A DNA stretch of 64,000 nt. Source: Syncephalis plumigaleata. Taxonomy: Eukaryota > Zoopagomycota > Zoopagomycetes > Zoopagales > Piptocephalidaceae. This document shows, piece after piece, positions 49,514 through 63,005 of this stretch. Position numbers and translations under genes: made by a program. Location: the NCBI GenBank assembly GCA_025201365.1, contig JAIXMF010000019.1:1-64000 (forward strand). Reading direction: 5' to 3'. The notes beneath the pieces were generated by a model. It did not search any database. It was not told where the DNA came from and was given only the letters and a program-made list of their open reading frames with translations. Every line of letters starts with the position of its first letter. Position 1 is the first letter of the stretch.

Positions 49514-52153
49514 TTAACGTGCTCGACGTGATCTAGTATTAGTGGCTTGTTTCTCCGAATGACGACGTGCTCTTCTTAGTGCTGCCTTCGTGATGGCAGG
49601 TGAACGTGGTACGGTTAAGGGTTTAGACGATCGACGTATGTGAATGGCAGGGAATACAGCAATGGGATTCGCTTTAAACGCGATCTTTTTACGATACTCA
49701 ATCAGTGCCAATCGTTCACGTTCCTAATTAGAATCATGATGATGATAATGGTTACAATAATGTATCACTTGTTATTTAGTATTTCTTCTTACTTACTTCA
49801 TCTTCTTTCTGTTTGGCTTGTCGCTCTAATTCCGCTTGATGTTGTTGTTCACGTATACGTTCATCGAATTCTCGACGTTTATCGATACGTTCATCCAGTT
49901 GGAAGTGAACCGGCTCGAATGTAGTCAACGGCTGATCTGATGGCTTCACTTCTACGGGTTTACCCTTGAGAATGGGTTGAGCGTGGAACTCACGATTCTC
50001 CTGATTCTGTCGTTCTATCTCCTCTTGCCACGCTTTAAACTGTGCCTGGTAGATTTCACCACGTTCCTCGGTTAGTAGGTGGAAGGGTTGTGGTTCAGTA
50101 AGTGGTGGTACCACAGGCGGTGGCAACTTCTACATTGAATATCAGGTTAACAGCATTATCGTTTCTATTAGTCATTGTGTTCTATGTGTAAATAGGATCA
50201 TCATCATCATCATCCTACTTACGGCTGGTTTACTAAAATCGGTACAGGTGCCACTTTTATACGACTGGCTTCTTCCTTGGCAATACGCTCTTGTTCAAGA
50301 CGTTCCTGTAATCGACGCATCTTATTAGCGGAGATGGCATCACCGACAAAGTTAAATGGTTGTGGTACGGTAAGTTTAGGTGGTGCAGTTGTAGTTGCAG
50401 CAGCTTTAGTATTCTTGGATTGTGTCACTTTATTGTGGCAGTTGACTTATTACTAGTAGTCGTATCGTCTTTCTTTGTTGTTGTTGTCGATTGATGTTCA
50501 CGACGTCGTTCAGAGGGTAACTTGGTAAAGTTGGGTGATTTAGGCACTGTAGGACGTGGTTTAGCAATCTTTGGTACACCGAGATCGCCCGCACTGTTGA
50601 GTACCTGTCATCATAATCATTAATGAATAAATACATACATGCAATAGAAAGGATAATTACCTTATAATTGACAGGTCGAGCTTTAAATGTGTTCTTCTTA
50701 TCAACAGTAGACGTTGCTTCTGTCGATGTTACCCTAGAGCAATAACAATGTTATTCATGATGATCATTGTAGTCATTCTAGTTACTTACGTATTCCTAGC
50801 ACGCGTACTCTTGGTGCGTAGATTAGGCGATACAGGTTGAGTAAGTTCAAGTGGCTTATTATGACCTGCCGGCTATTGTTTTTATAGATATATATATGTT
50901 ACTATTATATCAACATAGTCAGTCTAAAAAGTACTCACCAATGGTGCAGGTCGAGTACGGAAACGATCTGGTGTCTTATTGCGAAGCTCATTGATGAATT
51001 GCGCAGCTGACTTGAATGGTTTCGTTTGACGCATACGTTCCACGAATTTCTGTGTACGGGCCAGTAGTCCGGAATTGTTGCTTGTTCGTTTAGATACACT
51101 CTTGCTACTAGTATGGAGATTGCTACTAGTGGCACGTTTCTTGACACCACCAGTATGTCGTATACCGAGTACTTTCTCTTGAAGTATAGTGCCAGGTGAT
51201 TTCTTCAATATACGTACTGCTCCTTGAGATAGTCGACTGGTGCGTCGTTGTGCCAATGGAGCAATAGCAGCTTGTAGTTGTGGTAATGATGATTCCTCAT
51301 TATTACTACTACCACTACCACTGTCATCGCTATTACCATTATCCGGATTTTTACCTTTATGTTCCGGACTCTTCTCCACCTTCCATACAGGACTAGATGG
51401 CACGACCATGTCATCCTTCATAGATGGCGATGCTAATTCCAACGATGCCATCGCGTTCAATGACCGTTTAGGAGTGTGTGATGCGCGTAATACACGTTGA
51501 GGTGGACCTAATGATGCTATTGAACTATTCAATGAATAGAATTAGCTTATTACATGTATATCTCTACTGCTACTTACCTTCTTTTACGTAGTTTTCTTGC
51601 AACAGGTGTGAACTCTACTAATGGTGAATTTAATACACCAGTAGCTGGAGATGCAATACGATTCTCTATTATTATTATAATGTACATTAATAACTATTAC
51701 TTATTATATTCATCATCTACTTACCAAACCATTGACTTGCATTGCCTGTCTCATCATCTGCTTTACCAAGATCCATATAACGTGGTGCAGAGAATTGCCA
51801 TCGTGATAAATGATCATCGGTGATATCCAGAGCAGTATCCAATGTAGTGTCCATCAATCTATGTCCACCTACTTGAGGTAGTGGTGTAATAATAGGTGTA
51901 GCATTATTGTTGCTATTGTTGTTGTTGGTGTGTGGTTGGTGTCATTATTGACTTGTGCTTGATTGAACTAGGTGGACGCGTAGGTGTAGTATTATTACCA
52001 GTATCAATACCAGTATCACAGTATCAATAGCAGTAGCATTGTTGCTTCGTTGTGAGAGTGGTGATGACTCCCCCGCCATTTGTAGCCATTCTCTTGTGAC
52101 ACCTTTAAAGGGGCTGAACTCTGACGTAAACGAGCGGAACGACGTACCGACAT
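49514..52153 (-). CDS. TPX2: TPX2-like spindle assembly factor
   Basis: TPX2 activates Aurora A and nucleates spindle microtubules. Start ATG 52153 (MSVRRSARLRQSSAPLKGV). An early segment (WQFSAPRYMDLGKADDETGN, then ASQWF) mirrors the Aurora-A-binding start of vertebrate TPX2 (YSYDAPSDFINF...WF). A basic middle part contains RMRQTKPFKSAAQFINELR and TPDRFRTRPAPL, then repeated modules KLTVPQPFNF and EPQPFHLLTEERGEIYQAQF. The C-terminal TPX2 domain follows: FHAQPILKGKPVEVKPSDQP, LTTFEPVHFQLDERIDKRRE, FDERIREQQHQAELERQ, LIEYRKKIAFKANPIAVFPA. About seven exons. Frame breaks near 52018, 51940 and 50450 are likely. Confidence 0.85.
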
Positions 52154-52695
52154 ACTAAATCAATATAAATATCCTACTAAGAAGACAATAACAAGACAAG
52201 CAAGCAAGCATAGAAGAGACAATAGGAAACACAAACAGTGACTAATAACTAGTTCAATAGAGACGACTAGTTGCCATATAATCAATAAGACTAATCCTTG
52301 ATTATAAAAAGGTAAACAATAAAAGAAAAGTAACGGGAAAGAAAAGGTAAAGAAACGCGTTGAGTGAATAAATGAATCAATGAATGTCTAATAACAATCA
52401 TTGTGGTTGTTATGGACGCGTGTCTATATCACGAGTATTATTATCCAGTTGTTTTGTTTACATTTGAGATGCGCGTATTATTACAATGTTAATAATCCAT
52501 TATACATTACTTATAATAGAATGAATGTCATTCCTAATCTATTATCTACTTGTATCTCATTGATATATCTATCTAATAACTAGATAATGTATTAGTCATA
52601 GTATCATCATCATTCCTTCTATCTATCTATCTTAGTAACCCTTTTATCCACATTATTCTATTACAACTTCTTTCTCTTGTATATCCTTTACTATC
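52154..52695. promoter_or_regulatory. divergent promoter region
   Basis: AT-rich spacer between TPX2 and the phosphopantetheine adenylyltransferase gene, which point away from each other. CTATCTATCTATCT repeats near 52618-52632 precede the start codon. No factor site recognised. Confidence 0.4.
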
Positions 52696-53811
52696 ATGTC
52701 TCAACCCATATCCTCTTTAGCTACTTCTACCTCTACCTCTACTGTAACTCATGGTATATTGGTGGTGGGTGCCACTCGCTTAGTGGATGCACGTCCCTCG
52801 TCATCGTACTTTGTTCAGCTATTACGTCTACTAGCAAAGAACTATTGATTGTATTACTTGCTACGGATCTTGACGAGTTAGCTGAGCAACCCACATTACC
52901 AAGTCATTGTCAACAGGTAGAACAGGCTATTGCCACAGCTTATGTTAGTGCACTTGCTGTCATGCAACGTACTAGTCGTCCATGGCTTACTGTTACAGTC
53001 ACTCTATATCCTTGGTGTAAATATGAACCTGGTGTATCACCACATTGGGAAGCAGTATGGTGCAGTTCCACCGATACTCTAGGTATTTTATCTACTTAAT
53101 ATATATATATATCATATTAATACTATCTATTGTTATAGCATTACAACTTGCTGAGACATGGCGTGAACAACGTGAACAACTACATCATCATCCACTCACC
53201 TTACATACATTACCACACAATGAGGATAGTATGTCATTATCGACATCACCACCTTCTACATCATCCATACCACCTACTAGTTCAGATATACTAGCTGCTC
53301 ATTATCATCATGTAGCATTGGGTGGTACATTTGATCATTTACACGCTGGTCACAAATTCTATTAACTATGGCCACTTGGATCACTGAGGATCGTTTATTC
53401 TGCGGTGTCACTGATACGAGTATGCTAAAGAATAAGCAATACAGTGAATGGATTGAACCATTAGAGACACGTATTAAACATGTAGAACACTTTCTACATA
53501 CACTACGCCCCTATCAACGTCGTTATACGGTGGCGTGTATCACTGATCCATTCGGTCCTACCATCACTGATCCCACCATTGATGTGATTGCTGTATCGCG
53601 TGAGACACTCAAAGGTGGTAAGACAGCACAAGAGGAACGAGTAGTGCGTGGTCTACCACCCATGTCACTTCATATGATTGATGTCATTGCTGCAGGTCGA
53701 CGTTCATTAGGTGAAACGGAATGGAGTGAACTTAAACTAAGCTCTACTCAGATTAGAGCTCGTCTTGAACATGAATCATTATCACATTCTACTACTAATG
53801 TAACTCATTAA
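52696..53811 (+). CDS. CAB4: Phosphopantetheine adenylyltransferase (Cab4/COASY PPAT type)
   Basis: PPAT converts 4'-phosphopantetheine to dephospho-CoA in coenzyme A synthesis. Start ATG 52696 (MSQPISSLATSTST); two exons. A weakly conserved N-terminal region (HGILVVGATRLVDARPSSSY) precedes the catalytic domain. The core reads VALGGTFDHLHAGHKILLTM (nucleotidyltransferase HxGH-type loop) and FCGVTDTSMLKNKQYSEWIE, then ITDPFGPTITDPTIDVIAVS, RETLKGG and the terminal LKLSSTQIRARL (SSTxIR motif). No dephospho-CoA kinase domain is fused, matching fungal Cab4 rather than bifunctional animal COASY. One frame break near 53355 (CACAAATTC, probably one A short) splits HK from ILLTM. Confidence 0.88.
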
Positions 53812-53961
53812 TTGATCAATTCATTTCTACTATTTAACTAATAAACAAGTAATAATTGTATCAAAAATACTTGTATTTATTAATGCCAAAAAGTGCAATG
53901 TGTAATAGAATGGATGTTGTTGATAATAACAATAACATGACATGACATGATGATATATTAA

Positions 53962-56900
53962 TTAGTTATCATTACTATTTGAATCAGTACCAACTACATT
54001 AGTATTAGTAGTAGTAGATGTATCATTAGTAGATCCATGACTATTGTTGTTATTCGTATTGTTAGATACACCATTACCATTATTCATAGACATGGGATGC
54101 ATTGCCATTGAATGTTGTGCGTGTGGATGATGATGATGAGCGTGTGGATGTGGATGATGTGGATGTGGATGTGCCATTGACATGGATGTTACCATGGCAT
54201 TGTTCATTTGTTGTGTAGGGTCATTCATGGCAGCATTAGGATTACCGGGTATATTAGCCGGTGACATGTAGGGTGACATCATTTGAGGATGCATAGCATG
54301 TTGAGGTGCCATCATCATACCGGCAGCACCAGCAGGTTGATGTGGATGATGCGGATGGTGTGGATGTGGATGATGTGGGTGTGGTGGTGGTGCCATACCT
54401 GCCATCATCTCAGGAGGAGGAGGATATCGTAACATCATGGAATGAGGCATAGGTGGTTGAGCACCTAATCAGGAATATTAGTAAGTAGATATTAATGGCT
54501 AATATCTTCACTTACCTGGCATACCTTGATGTGGATGATACGCGTAGACTGGATGTCCCATCTGCATTGGCATCATACTAGGTGGTGGTAAGGGTGGTCT
54601 CATAGCAGTAGTCATTGGAGAGAATCCAGGTTGAATAGAGGTTGCAGTTGTACTTGTACCAACACCACTGGTTACTACTACACTACCACTCGTGGTAGAT
54701 TGTGGTGTAGTAGCAGGTGAGGGTACTTCAGTAGAACCTGGTGTCGTATTCGCATTATTGTTATTGTTATTGCCACCACCTGTAGATGATGATGATGATG
54801 TAGGTGGTAGTGGTGCAGGTGCAGTTGATGTAGCACTTTTGTTGTTGTTGTTGTTGTTGTTGTTATTTGTTTGTGATGCACCATTATTACTATGTGTAGT
54901 ACGCATTGGTATACCAGGTACCATTTGTGGACTACCATACATGGCTGGATTCATATGATGTGCACCTGGTGGTGGTGAGAATGGTCCAGTGGGTACATAG
55001 GCACCTGCCATGTTCGACATGTTATTAGGTGGGCCTTGTTGTTGTGGTTGTTGGGGTTGTGGTCCACCTGGTGGTACCATCATCATACCACCGGGACCTG
55101 TGGCACCTGCACCTGGATGGGTAGGTGGTCCTGGTGGTGGATATCGATGATGTGGATGTGCGTGTGGATGATAGGGTGTGGCTGCCATCGGGTAAGCATA
55201 TCCAAATTGTGGATAGGGTGATGCTGCCATCATCATACCAACTTGATGTGGCGGTACGGGTTGTGGCACAGGTTGTGGCACTACAGGTCCACCTGCTGAT
55301 GGATGATGATGTGATGGTACAGGTACAGGTACGGATTGCGGTGGTGCATGAGCAGATGGCGGTGGCATACCAGCCATCATAGGAGGGAAACCATGCATGG
55401 CGTACATTTCTGCTTCCTCCATCATATGAGCAAGTTGGAATTGTTGCTGGAATGGTTTATCACCGAGTGACCATGTAGATTCTAACATCATTCATTAGTG
55501 AATATACTAATAGTAATAGTAATGTGTAATATATAAGTTACCTGTTTCATTAGGTGCTGTTACATCATCATCAGATAGTTTTGTAAACATGCCTTTAATC
55601 GACATCTTGCCCTTCTTTAATACTTTATCACCAAAGAATGGATTGAATCCAGTAGTCGCTGTCGATGATGACTCGGATGATGTTGCATGATGTGTAAAGG
55701 TCTTCTTACCACTAGGAATGAATGGTGCAGCTGCAGGATTAGGGCGGAATTCACTTGCAAATGCATTGAGTTTAGATCCACTAATGGCAGGCTTCTTTTC
55801 CTCCACCTTCTTTTCACTAGATTCTACTGTAGTGGCAGTAGTAGTAGCAGTAGATGTTGTTGTCACTTCTGTTTTGTCACTTCTGCTGTTGTTGTTGTCA
55901 CTTCTGTTGTCGTTGATGTCTCAGTAGTACTCGATGTCTCTTTTGTCTCCGTTGATTCAGCTTCAGACTTGGTTGTCGTAGTATCTTCAGATTTTGTAGT
56001 AGTTGTAACTTCTTTAGCACTAGTAGATGTTGTACATTTTGTCTCTAGTATTTGCTGTTTTTTCTTAGGATCATTGGTCATGATATCTACTAAATCTTCT
56101 GGCATGGGTAGCTTCAACTAATCACATAACATTAGTAAGAGCTAATCAGTCAATCATCTCTTATCAATCATAAATACCTTAAAGGATTGACCAAACTTGA
56201 CCAGTTCAGCAATACGTGAATCTTTCTCCTTACGAATGAGTGCTTGTTTCTTTTGTTGTAACGCTCCTTTTCGGTGACGGCAAATTTACGGAATGTACTA
56301 ACCACTTGGGTTTCTATCGGTTTCTTAGTGGCACGCTCTGCGTGTAGCTTTTTATCAAGTTTAGCGAGGAATGCCGTACGTAACAAGGCCTTCTGCGATT
56401 TATCCCCTTCAGTATTGCTACTTAGCATGCCGCCTAATGCATCGGTTGAACTAGTACTACGTGCTAAAGCACCAGGACGTAGTAGATCAAGTGGGATTCT
56501 AGGAGCGGTAGAACCAGATTTATCATCTATTACAGTATAGATCAATAAGCAATCTTATGATATTGTTATCATATATATATATATTACCTTTATCGCGAAC
56601 AGGTAGACCAGATTGAGCGGATGGAGCAGGAGCTAATGGTCGAGGTTTCGGTGGTAATACATCCGATGGTGATGATTTACCTGTCTCATTAGCAGCACTA
56701 CTTGTACTAGTATCATTGGTAGTAGTCGTGGTCTTCTTACTAATAGTGTCCACCTTCTTTAATGACTCTTCAATCTTTGGCATACCCTTAAGTAGATCAT
56801 TCTTAAGTTTGGCCAAATAGGCTGATGTCAATTTACGATTACCACTCGATGAAGTGGCACTACTAGCACTACTAGCACTAGTGGTAGCAGTAGCAGTAGC

Positions 56901-58653
56901 GTAGTAGTAGTGGTGGTGGTTGTATTAGTTGATGTTCGATGAACTGCCTTCTCCACCAGTGGATGAGTTTGTTTTGGTAATGTACTTGCAGTGGAACTAG
57001 CTGACTGATTATTATTGTTATTAGCCTTGATAACCAATGGTACCGTATTGTTACTTGAAGTAGATTGTTGTGGTGATTGCTGCTGCTGTTGAAGTAATAA
57101 CTTGGCTCGCGCTTGAGGTGGTTGATATTTACCCTTACCACCGCTACCAAGTGCACCTGGCACTGGTCCTTTAGCAGCTCGTAATACAGCACCATATCTA
57201 GATAGAGGACAATGATTAACATTGAATTGAACTAATAAATTACTTTACTACTCACCTATCTTCTTCATCCATATTATCTTCAGCAGCTGTAACCTGATTA
57301 CGCTCCTCTGCCACATGTACATTATCCGTTGTTGACTATCATTATTGTTATTATGTCAGTAATAATAGTAAATCAATTGCTAGCTAATCCAACTTACACG
57401 TAATATTTCATTAGCAATCTTAATGGCCGCTTTTTCCCGTTCCTTATAATCGGGTTTATTTCGATCGAGTTTTGTCGTGTAGATTTCCTCATTGTAATCC
57501 GATTTCAATCCGAATAGCTTTTTGTTCGCCTCAAACTGATCCCATGGCTGACTACTAGTGGAAGTATCGGGTACGCCCCAATCTGTATTAATCGGCATCA
57601 TTATGTGTTAAGGTATGCATGTCACTAATCAACTCGTTATCATTCATGTACACGTTAAAGGATATCCCAACTCTGCTAATTCCTCGTCATCCGAGTAATC
57701 GGCCCATTTACGCAGTGTACGCTCGCGTACTTCACCCTTTTTACCAGTAATTGCTGTATCCGTTTTAAATCCTAATATATTTATAGCCAATGATGAATAT
57801 ATACATATATGATAGTATGATACACTCGCTTACCTTCTGTTGCAGGTGATTTCGGCTTAATAGGCAATGGAACGGTAGAAGCAGCAGGTACCGTGAAATC
57901 AACATTAGCCGCATCCATTTGTATTAAATCCTTGGATAGAATAACCAGCGTGTGTACAGGTGCTGTATTGTCATCATTCTCGTTATCCGCTTTATCTGTT
58001 GCTGTCGTATTGGCACCATTCGATTTATTCTTATTACTATTACTACTACCAGGTAGACGAGTGGCCATTTTCAAAACAACTCCTAATTCACTTTCTGTAG
58101 CTGCTGCATGGAATAATCCTTCATACTGAGCACCACCACGAACGGTTACTTTAACCCGTGTGCCCTATGTAAATAAGCGTATTATTTATACATCTATATG
58201 AGTATCACATTATCATTAGTTACTTACCACCAAGTGCATTAGTAGAAATAGTGCTCGATCATGTTGATGCATCATGTGTGCGTCCTTTTCTTTATCTTCA
58301 TATTGATACAACAATCAATTAATACACGAATATCGCTATTGCTCATTCTATACTTACTTTGTATAGGACGATCAGTCGGTGAATTGGGTCCTTGCGAGTG
58401 CCATTTTGATTTATTCATATTGTTACCGCCGCTATTGTTATTGTGGTTATTGTGGTTATGACTATGGCCAGTATTGCCACCGCCCGAGTTACGATTCGCT
58501 CTTGATGTAAATGAACAAGATCAGCGTTGCTTTCATTGCCAAGCCAACTCATTATATGCTATCCACTTACCCCGCTGAATAACCACCATGTCGATTCCGA
58601 CCACCTCCACCTCCAGTGCCTCCACCACCACCACTTCGTGTATTCGTTGACAT
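53962..58653 (-). CDS. PBP1: Ataxin-2 / Pbp1 RNA-binding protein
   Basis: Ataxin-2/Pbp1 binds poly(A)-binding protein and regulates mRNA stability and stress granules. Start ATG 58653 (MSTNTRSGGGGGTGG) with an RGG-like, Asn-rich N-terminus. LSm domain: DRALFLLMHLVGTRVKVTV, RGGAQYEGLFHAA, GVVLKMAT, HTLVILSKDLIQMD. LsmAD domain: NKKLFGLKSDYNEEIYTTKL, DRNKPDYKEREKAAIKIANE. A Thr/Glu/Ser-rich linker leads to a PAM2 motif (SKLNAFASEFRPNPAAAPFI) at about 55725-55785, the PABP docking site. The C-terminus is Pro/Met/His/Gln/Asn-rich and low complexity, ending in His-Pro repeats. All three diagnostic parts are present in the right order. About nine exons. Confidence 0.93.
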
Positions 58654-60153
58654 GGCAACAATAGTAATCGATGTGAAAGGTGAGCTGAAGCGTAAATGTA
58701 TGCGTATATATAGAGAGAGCGTAGTTAAATAATCTCAAGTACGAAGAATGAGACCACGATTAAACAGTAACACGTGGCTCACTGTATCCTTCGACGAAAC
58801 ACGGTGTGATTACTGCTCTTGTTGTTACTGTTGCTGTTGTCGTTCTTGTTATTGTTGCAAATAGGAGTATAGTTCAACTGACTGGTATACACACACACAC
58901 ACGCGCGTACACACACATACACGCATATACACACGCACACACACGCTTACAGTAAACACACGAGTAATAAGAGAGAGAGAGAGAGACGATGATAACAATA
59001 GACAAACAAGACTAAAAATAAAAGACACGCGACGCTCAACGACGGAAAGAGAACAACAAATATAGATAGGATACGATGAAGGATGAGTTGATGATAACTA
59101 GTTGAGCGAGTGTATGCGTGTAAGAAAGAGAGAAAGAGAGAGAAGGGCACAAGTACGTTTTAGCGGTTTAGTCAATTGGTAGTTTTCAAACGAGTTACGA
59201 AGAGAGCAAAGTAAAGAAAAAGGAGGAGTAGTAGTGGCAGTAACGCAGATTGTACGTTTTAGTGTAGTATGCTCAGTAAGACAGACGACAATATGATAAA
59301 CAGAGGAGAGGAAGTAGCAAGTTCAAGTGGAATGGAATCAAACCCTAGAACAATAAAAAGAGAATGAGAGTGAGAGTAAGAGTAAGAGTGAGAGAAAGAA
59401 AGTGTGGGCAATTAAAGGAAAGTAAGAGCAAATGTGTGTGTGTGTGGATAAGTGTCAAATGTCTGTTTATGGTTACAATCAAGTCTACTCAGCAAGGATA
59501 ATCTTTCTAATGAACAACATGTTCAGTGTATTAAGTAGCAATAGAATGCTACTAATACTACTAGTAATTGCTTGTTAAATAGTTTATAATGCTGGTTAAA
59601 ATGAATGTCACACACTAGTTATTATAGTATAAATAGACTTTGTAATAGTGTTGTTATGTTAACTGATTACATTGCAGCTATGTGATTGGATTGTCATTGT
59701 AAACATGTGCTACCATCATCTACACCATATACTAGAACTCTATCTAGTTGAATAATCATGACATAAACATTGGTGCATGTACATGTAACATTCAATGACA
59801 CTGAACCTATTCCACAAATAAAAGAATCTTATTGATGTGTATGTATGTGTGTGAGTGTGAGTGCGTGTATAGAATTATTAATTCATATCAATGATGATGA
59901 TGATGATACTTGTCATTAAAGCGAAAATACGAAAACACAAACCGTATGTTATGTGTATGTATATCAATATAAGTGTCCGGTATGTATCTGATGTACGTGT
60001 ATGTGTATGTAGACATAAATGTATGTAGAGGTGTGTGTGTATTAGTGCTAGTGTAGACTAATAATCAACAACAACAACAACACTAACACTAATACACCTC
60101 ACATGTCCTCTCTCTTGACACACACACACTTGTCTTTAATTCAATATTCATAG
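58654..60153. repeat. long intergenic with GA, CA, TG and GATG simple repeats
   Basis: About 1.5 kb without a supported gene. (CA)n near 58892-58945, (GA)n at 58971-58986, GAGTGA/GAGTAA repeats near 59362-59400, (TG)n near 59433-59445, (GAT)n near 59892-59907 and CAA repeats near 60066-60080. It probably holds the ataxin-2 promoter and 5' UTR and the PP2A-B56 3' UTR. Confidence 0.55.
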
Positions 60154-63005
60154 TTAAAATTCATTTGAACCATTACCGCCATTATTGTTGTTGTTGTTGT
60201 TCTGATTATCGTCATCTCCATCATCATCGTTGGGTTGCGGTGTTGTTGGCGAGTTAATTCTCTCGTCGAGACTCTTGTGACGAGATAGCTCAATGACTAC
60301 TTGTTCATCCACCGGTAATACTGATTTACGTCGGAAAATAGGTACAGGTGGTCCCGTAGGTTCAAATTGTTCCTATAGAATGTATTAGGGTTAGGGTGGT
60401 CTATTATCTGAATAATGGATATATGCAAGTGTATACTTACCAGATCATGTGTAATTAGATCGGCGTTCTCGTCATTGCCATCGGCTGCCGCTAATTCATC
60501 GTCATTCTCGTCATCTGGATCCATTGTGGTATCACCGCTGATCATGGCATCACCTAGATAGTTAAACAGGAAGGCAAGCAAGTATTAGTAGGATGTTCTA
60601 GTAATAACAAGTACAACTACACGCGTGTTACCATTCAATTGACCATGATCAAAGGCATTGGGATTGATTAGATTCACATTCTTCGCTTGAAGTTCAGGGT
60701 TCTTTGATGCATTGTTCGCGGCAGCTTCCTCCAATTTACGCCAACTGTCATCAAGTTCCTTTTGTTTCTTTCGACTCCTATAATCGTCATTGGTTAATTG
60801 ATTGCAGTAGTAGTAGTAGTAGCTATTATTGCCACTTACTCTGTACGAGATAGCTTATAATCCTCAGAGCATTCGTCAAATAGTACTGGATCCATTTGCA
60901 TCATAGTCTTCAAAGCACTAAATACTAGACCATGAATTGTACTAAAGAAATAAAGAATAAAGCCAGTCATTAATATACAAATGCACATACATGTATGGAT
61001 GTGTCACTATGCAAACATTACCTATTCCAATGCGTTTTACTATGCTTATACAATGCACCAAACATGATAGGCATAATAATTGTGATATTCTCGGCAATGA
61101 GATTGACGATATACTCGTTGTTCCAATAGTAGAGAGCACGTTCCGCCACCTAATCATACTTGAGATACTGCAATGGATAACTGTTGTTGTTTCTTTGTTT
61201 CCTACTTACTTGAAAGTGAAGACTAGACACTGATCGTGCCAGTTGTTGGAATAGTGGTGTACATATTTTGGTGAATTCTTGCGGTTCAATAACATCAAGG
61301 ATCTCCTCAGCTCATTGAGGAACATCACCTCCTTGGGACTGTTTACCTTGGGCCAGTAGCGCAACAATCCCGTAACAACCTAGCAATAGTGAACGTCAAT
61401 ATTAGCTTCATCATTATCATTATGAGTAAACACACGTACCTCCTCCGTCAATGTTGGATCTTTTCCAAGAACTGTACTACACAGTAGGCTAACTGCGGAT
61501 GGTACAGAATAAGCGACTTCACCTTATGCAATGGGATAAGCGCACGAGTAAGGAATATTTTATGTTCTTCTTTAAGTGGTAGCGCAAATCCATTAATAAT
61601 ACTAAACAATCGAGGAGTGGTCGAATACCACATTAGTTCATTAGAATCAGTATCGGTATATATATATATATATATGTACGTATTAACAATAGTAGTAGTA
61701 ATTACCTGCCCAGAATCTCCAATAATTCTGCTATACCGTTGTGCCGTTCCGTTTCATAGATGAACTGGAAGAAGATGTTGTTGATGGAGCGTCGAATGAA
61801 TGCACGTAAGTTAAGGAATTTGCCATAAATGCGATGCAATGTTGTTTTGAGAAAGTCACGCTCACGCGGATCTTCACTATCAAATAGATCAAGTAGCTAG
61901 TAATGACAAGGGAAGAAAAAGGTTAGTCATCTCCCTCACTTCTATCCACTTGCTTACCTGTAGAATAAAGTTGTGATCAATGTATTTCTTGGCTACATTG
62001 GCGTTGAATTCAGGCGATTCAACAAAGCGTAGGAAGAATTCGTAGATAACCTGTAAATGAGGCCATGCCATCTCGAGTACCGGCTCATCTTCCTCGGGAT
62101 CATACGCATCACCAGAGGGATTCACTTGCGGTGGAATGGGACGGAATAAATTACTGGCAAACTAATGCGGTGCAATACAGTATATTAGTATCACACTATC
62201 CTCATATATACATATACATATACGTACCATAGAGAATACTTCCGGGTACACCTGCTCGATAATCACGTTGCGTTGCGTCGTTATGTACTCGACCAACTCC
62301 GAAAGGGTTTGGCGTTTAATGTCCTTGCCTTGTAGATCCGCCAGCGGATCCGTAAAATCAAACACCACCGCGCACTGGCGAATCTTGCGGATGAACAACT
62401 CGTGCCGGTCATTATCTCGTACCTCTGTATGCATCAGTATTATTGTTAGATTGCTGTCATTGTCTAGAAGAGTAGACAGCAAGATAAACTTACCGTGTAA
62501 ACCGGCAAACGTTCAAGTTCAACTCGTCCAGCCGCATGGAATCTCGATGACGGCTGTCGAGCTGGTGATTTTAGCATTGGGATAGAGTCGTGCGCAAGTT
62601 TAAGACGACTTAATGATGCACTCTTTGGCACCTCCTTCTTTGGCGTATGTTGCGTAGAACCTGATGCTAATTGCGATTGCGATGCTGATGAAGTAGCACC
62701 ACCGGTTCCATTGCCATTACCTGTCGCTGATGTTGATGCCGCCTACATGCATATATGTATACACATATATGTATATACCAATAGAAATGAATAAGTAAAC
62801 CGTCATATTATCGAATAAAAGTGTCATTGTAATACATACGGTATTCGAGGGAGATTGAGCTGCATCCTGACTTTCATTGGGTTTTTTTCGCGCAAGCTAA
62901 TATTGTCATATGCATTATAGTTATTGTGGTTATCTAATAGTCAGTCACCAAGTCACTCATAGGCTGTACACCGCTTACCATACGATTCTTCAGCCCTTTC
63001 ATCAT
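60154..63005 (-). CDS. RTS1: PP2A regulatory subunit B56 (B'), Rts1/Par1-like
   Basis: B56 subunits target protein phosphatase 2A to LxxIxE-motif substrates. The start is placed at ATG 63005 (MMKGLKNRM), though an upstream exon is possible. The N-terminus is Ser/Gly-rich. The HEAT-repeat body reads [98 protein letters not shown] and [20 protein letters not shown]. Then come [40 protein letters not shown] and [12 protein letters not shown]. The C-terminus is acidic, with poly-Asn before the stop at 60154. The core is nearly identical in pattern to other B56 proteins. About a dozen exons; a (TA)n run lies in an intron near 61654-61673. Confidence 0.94.
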
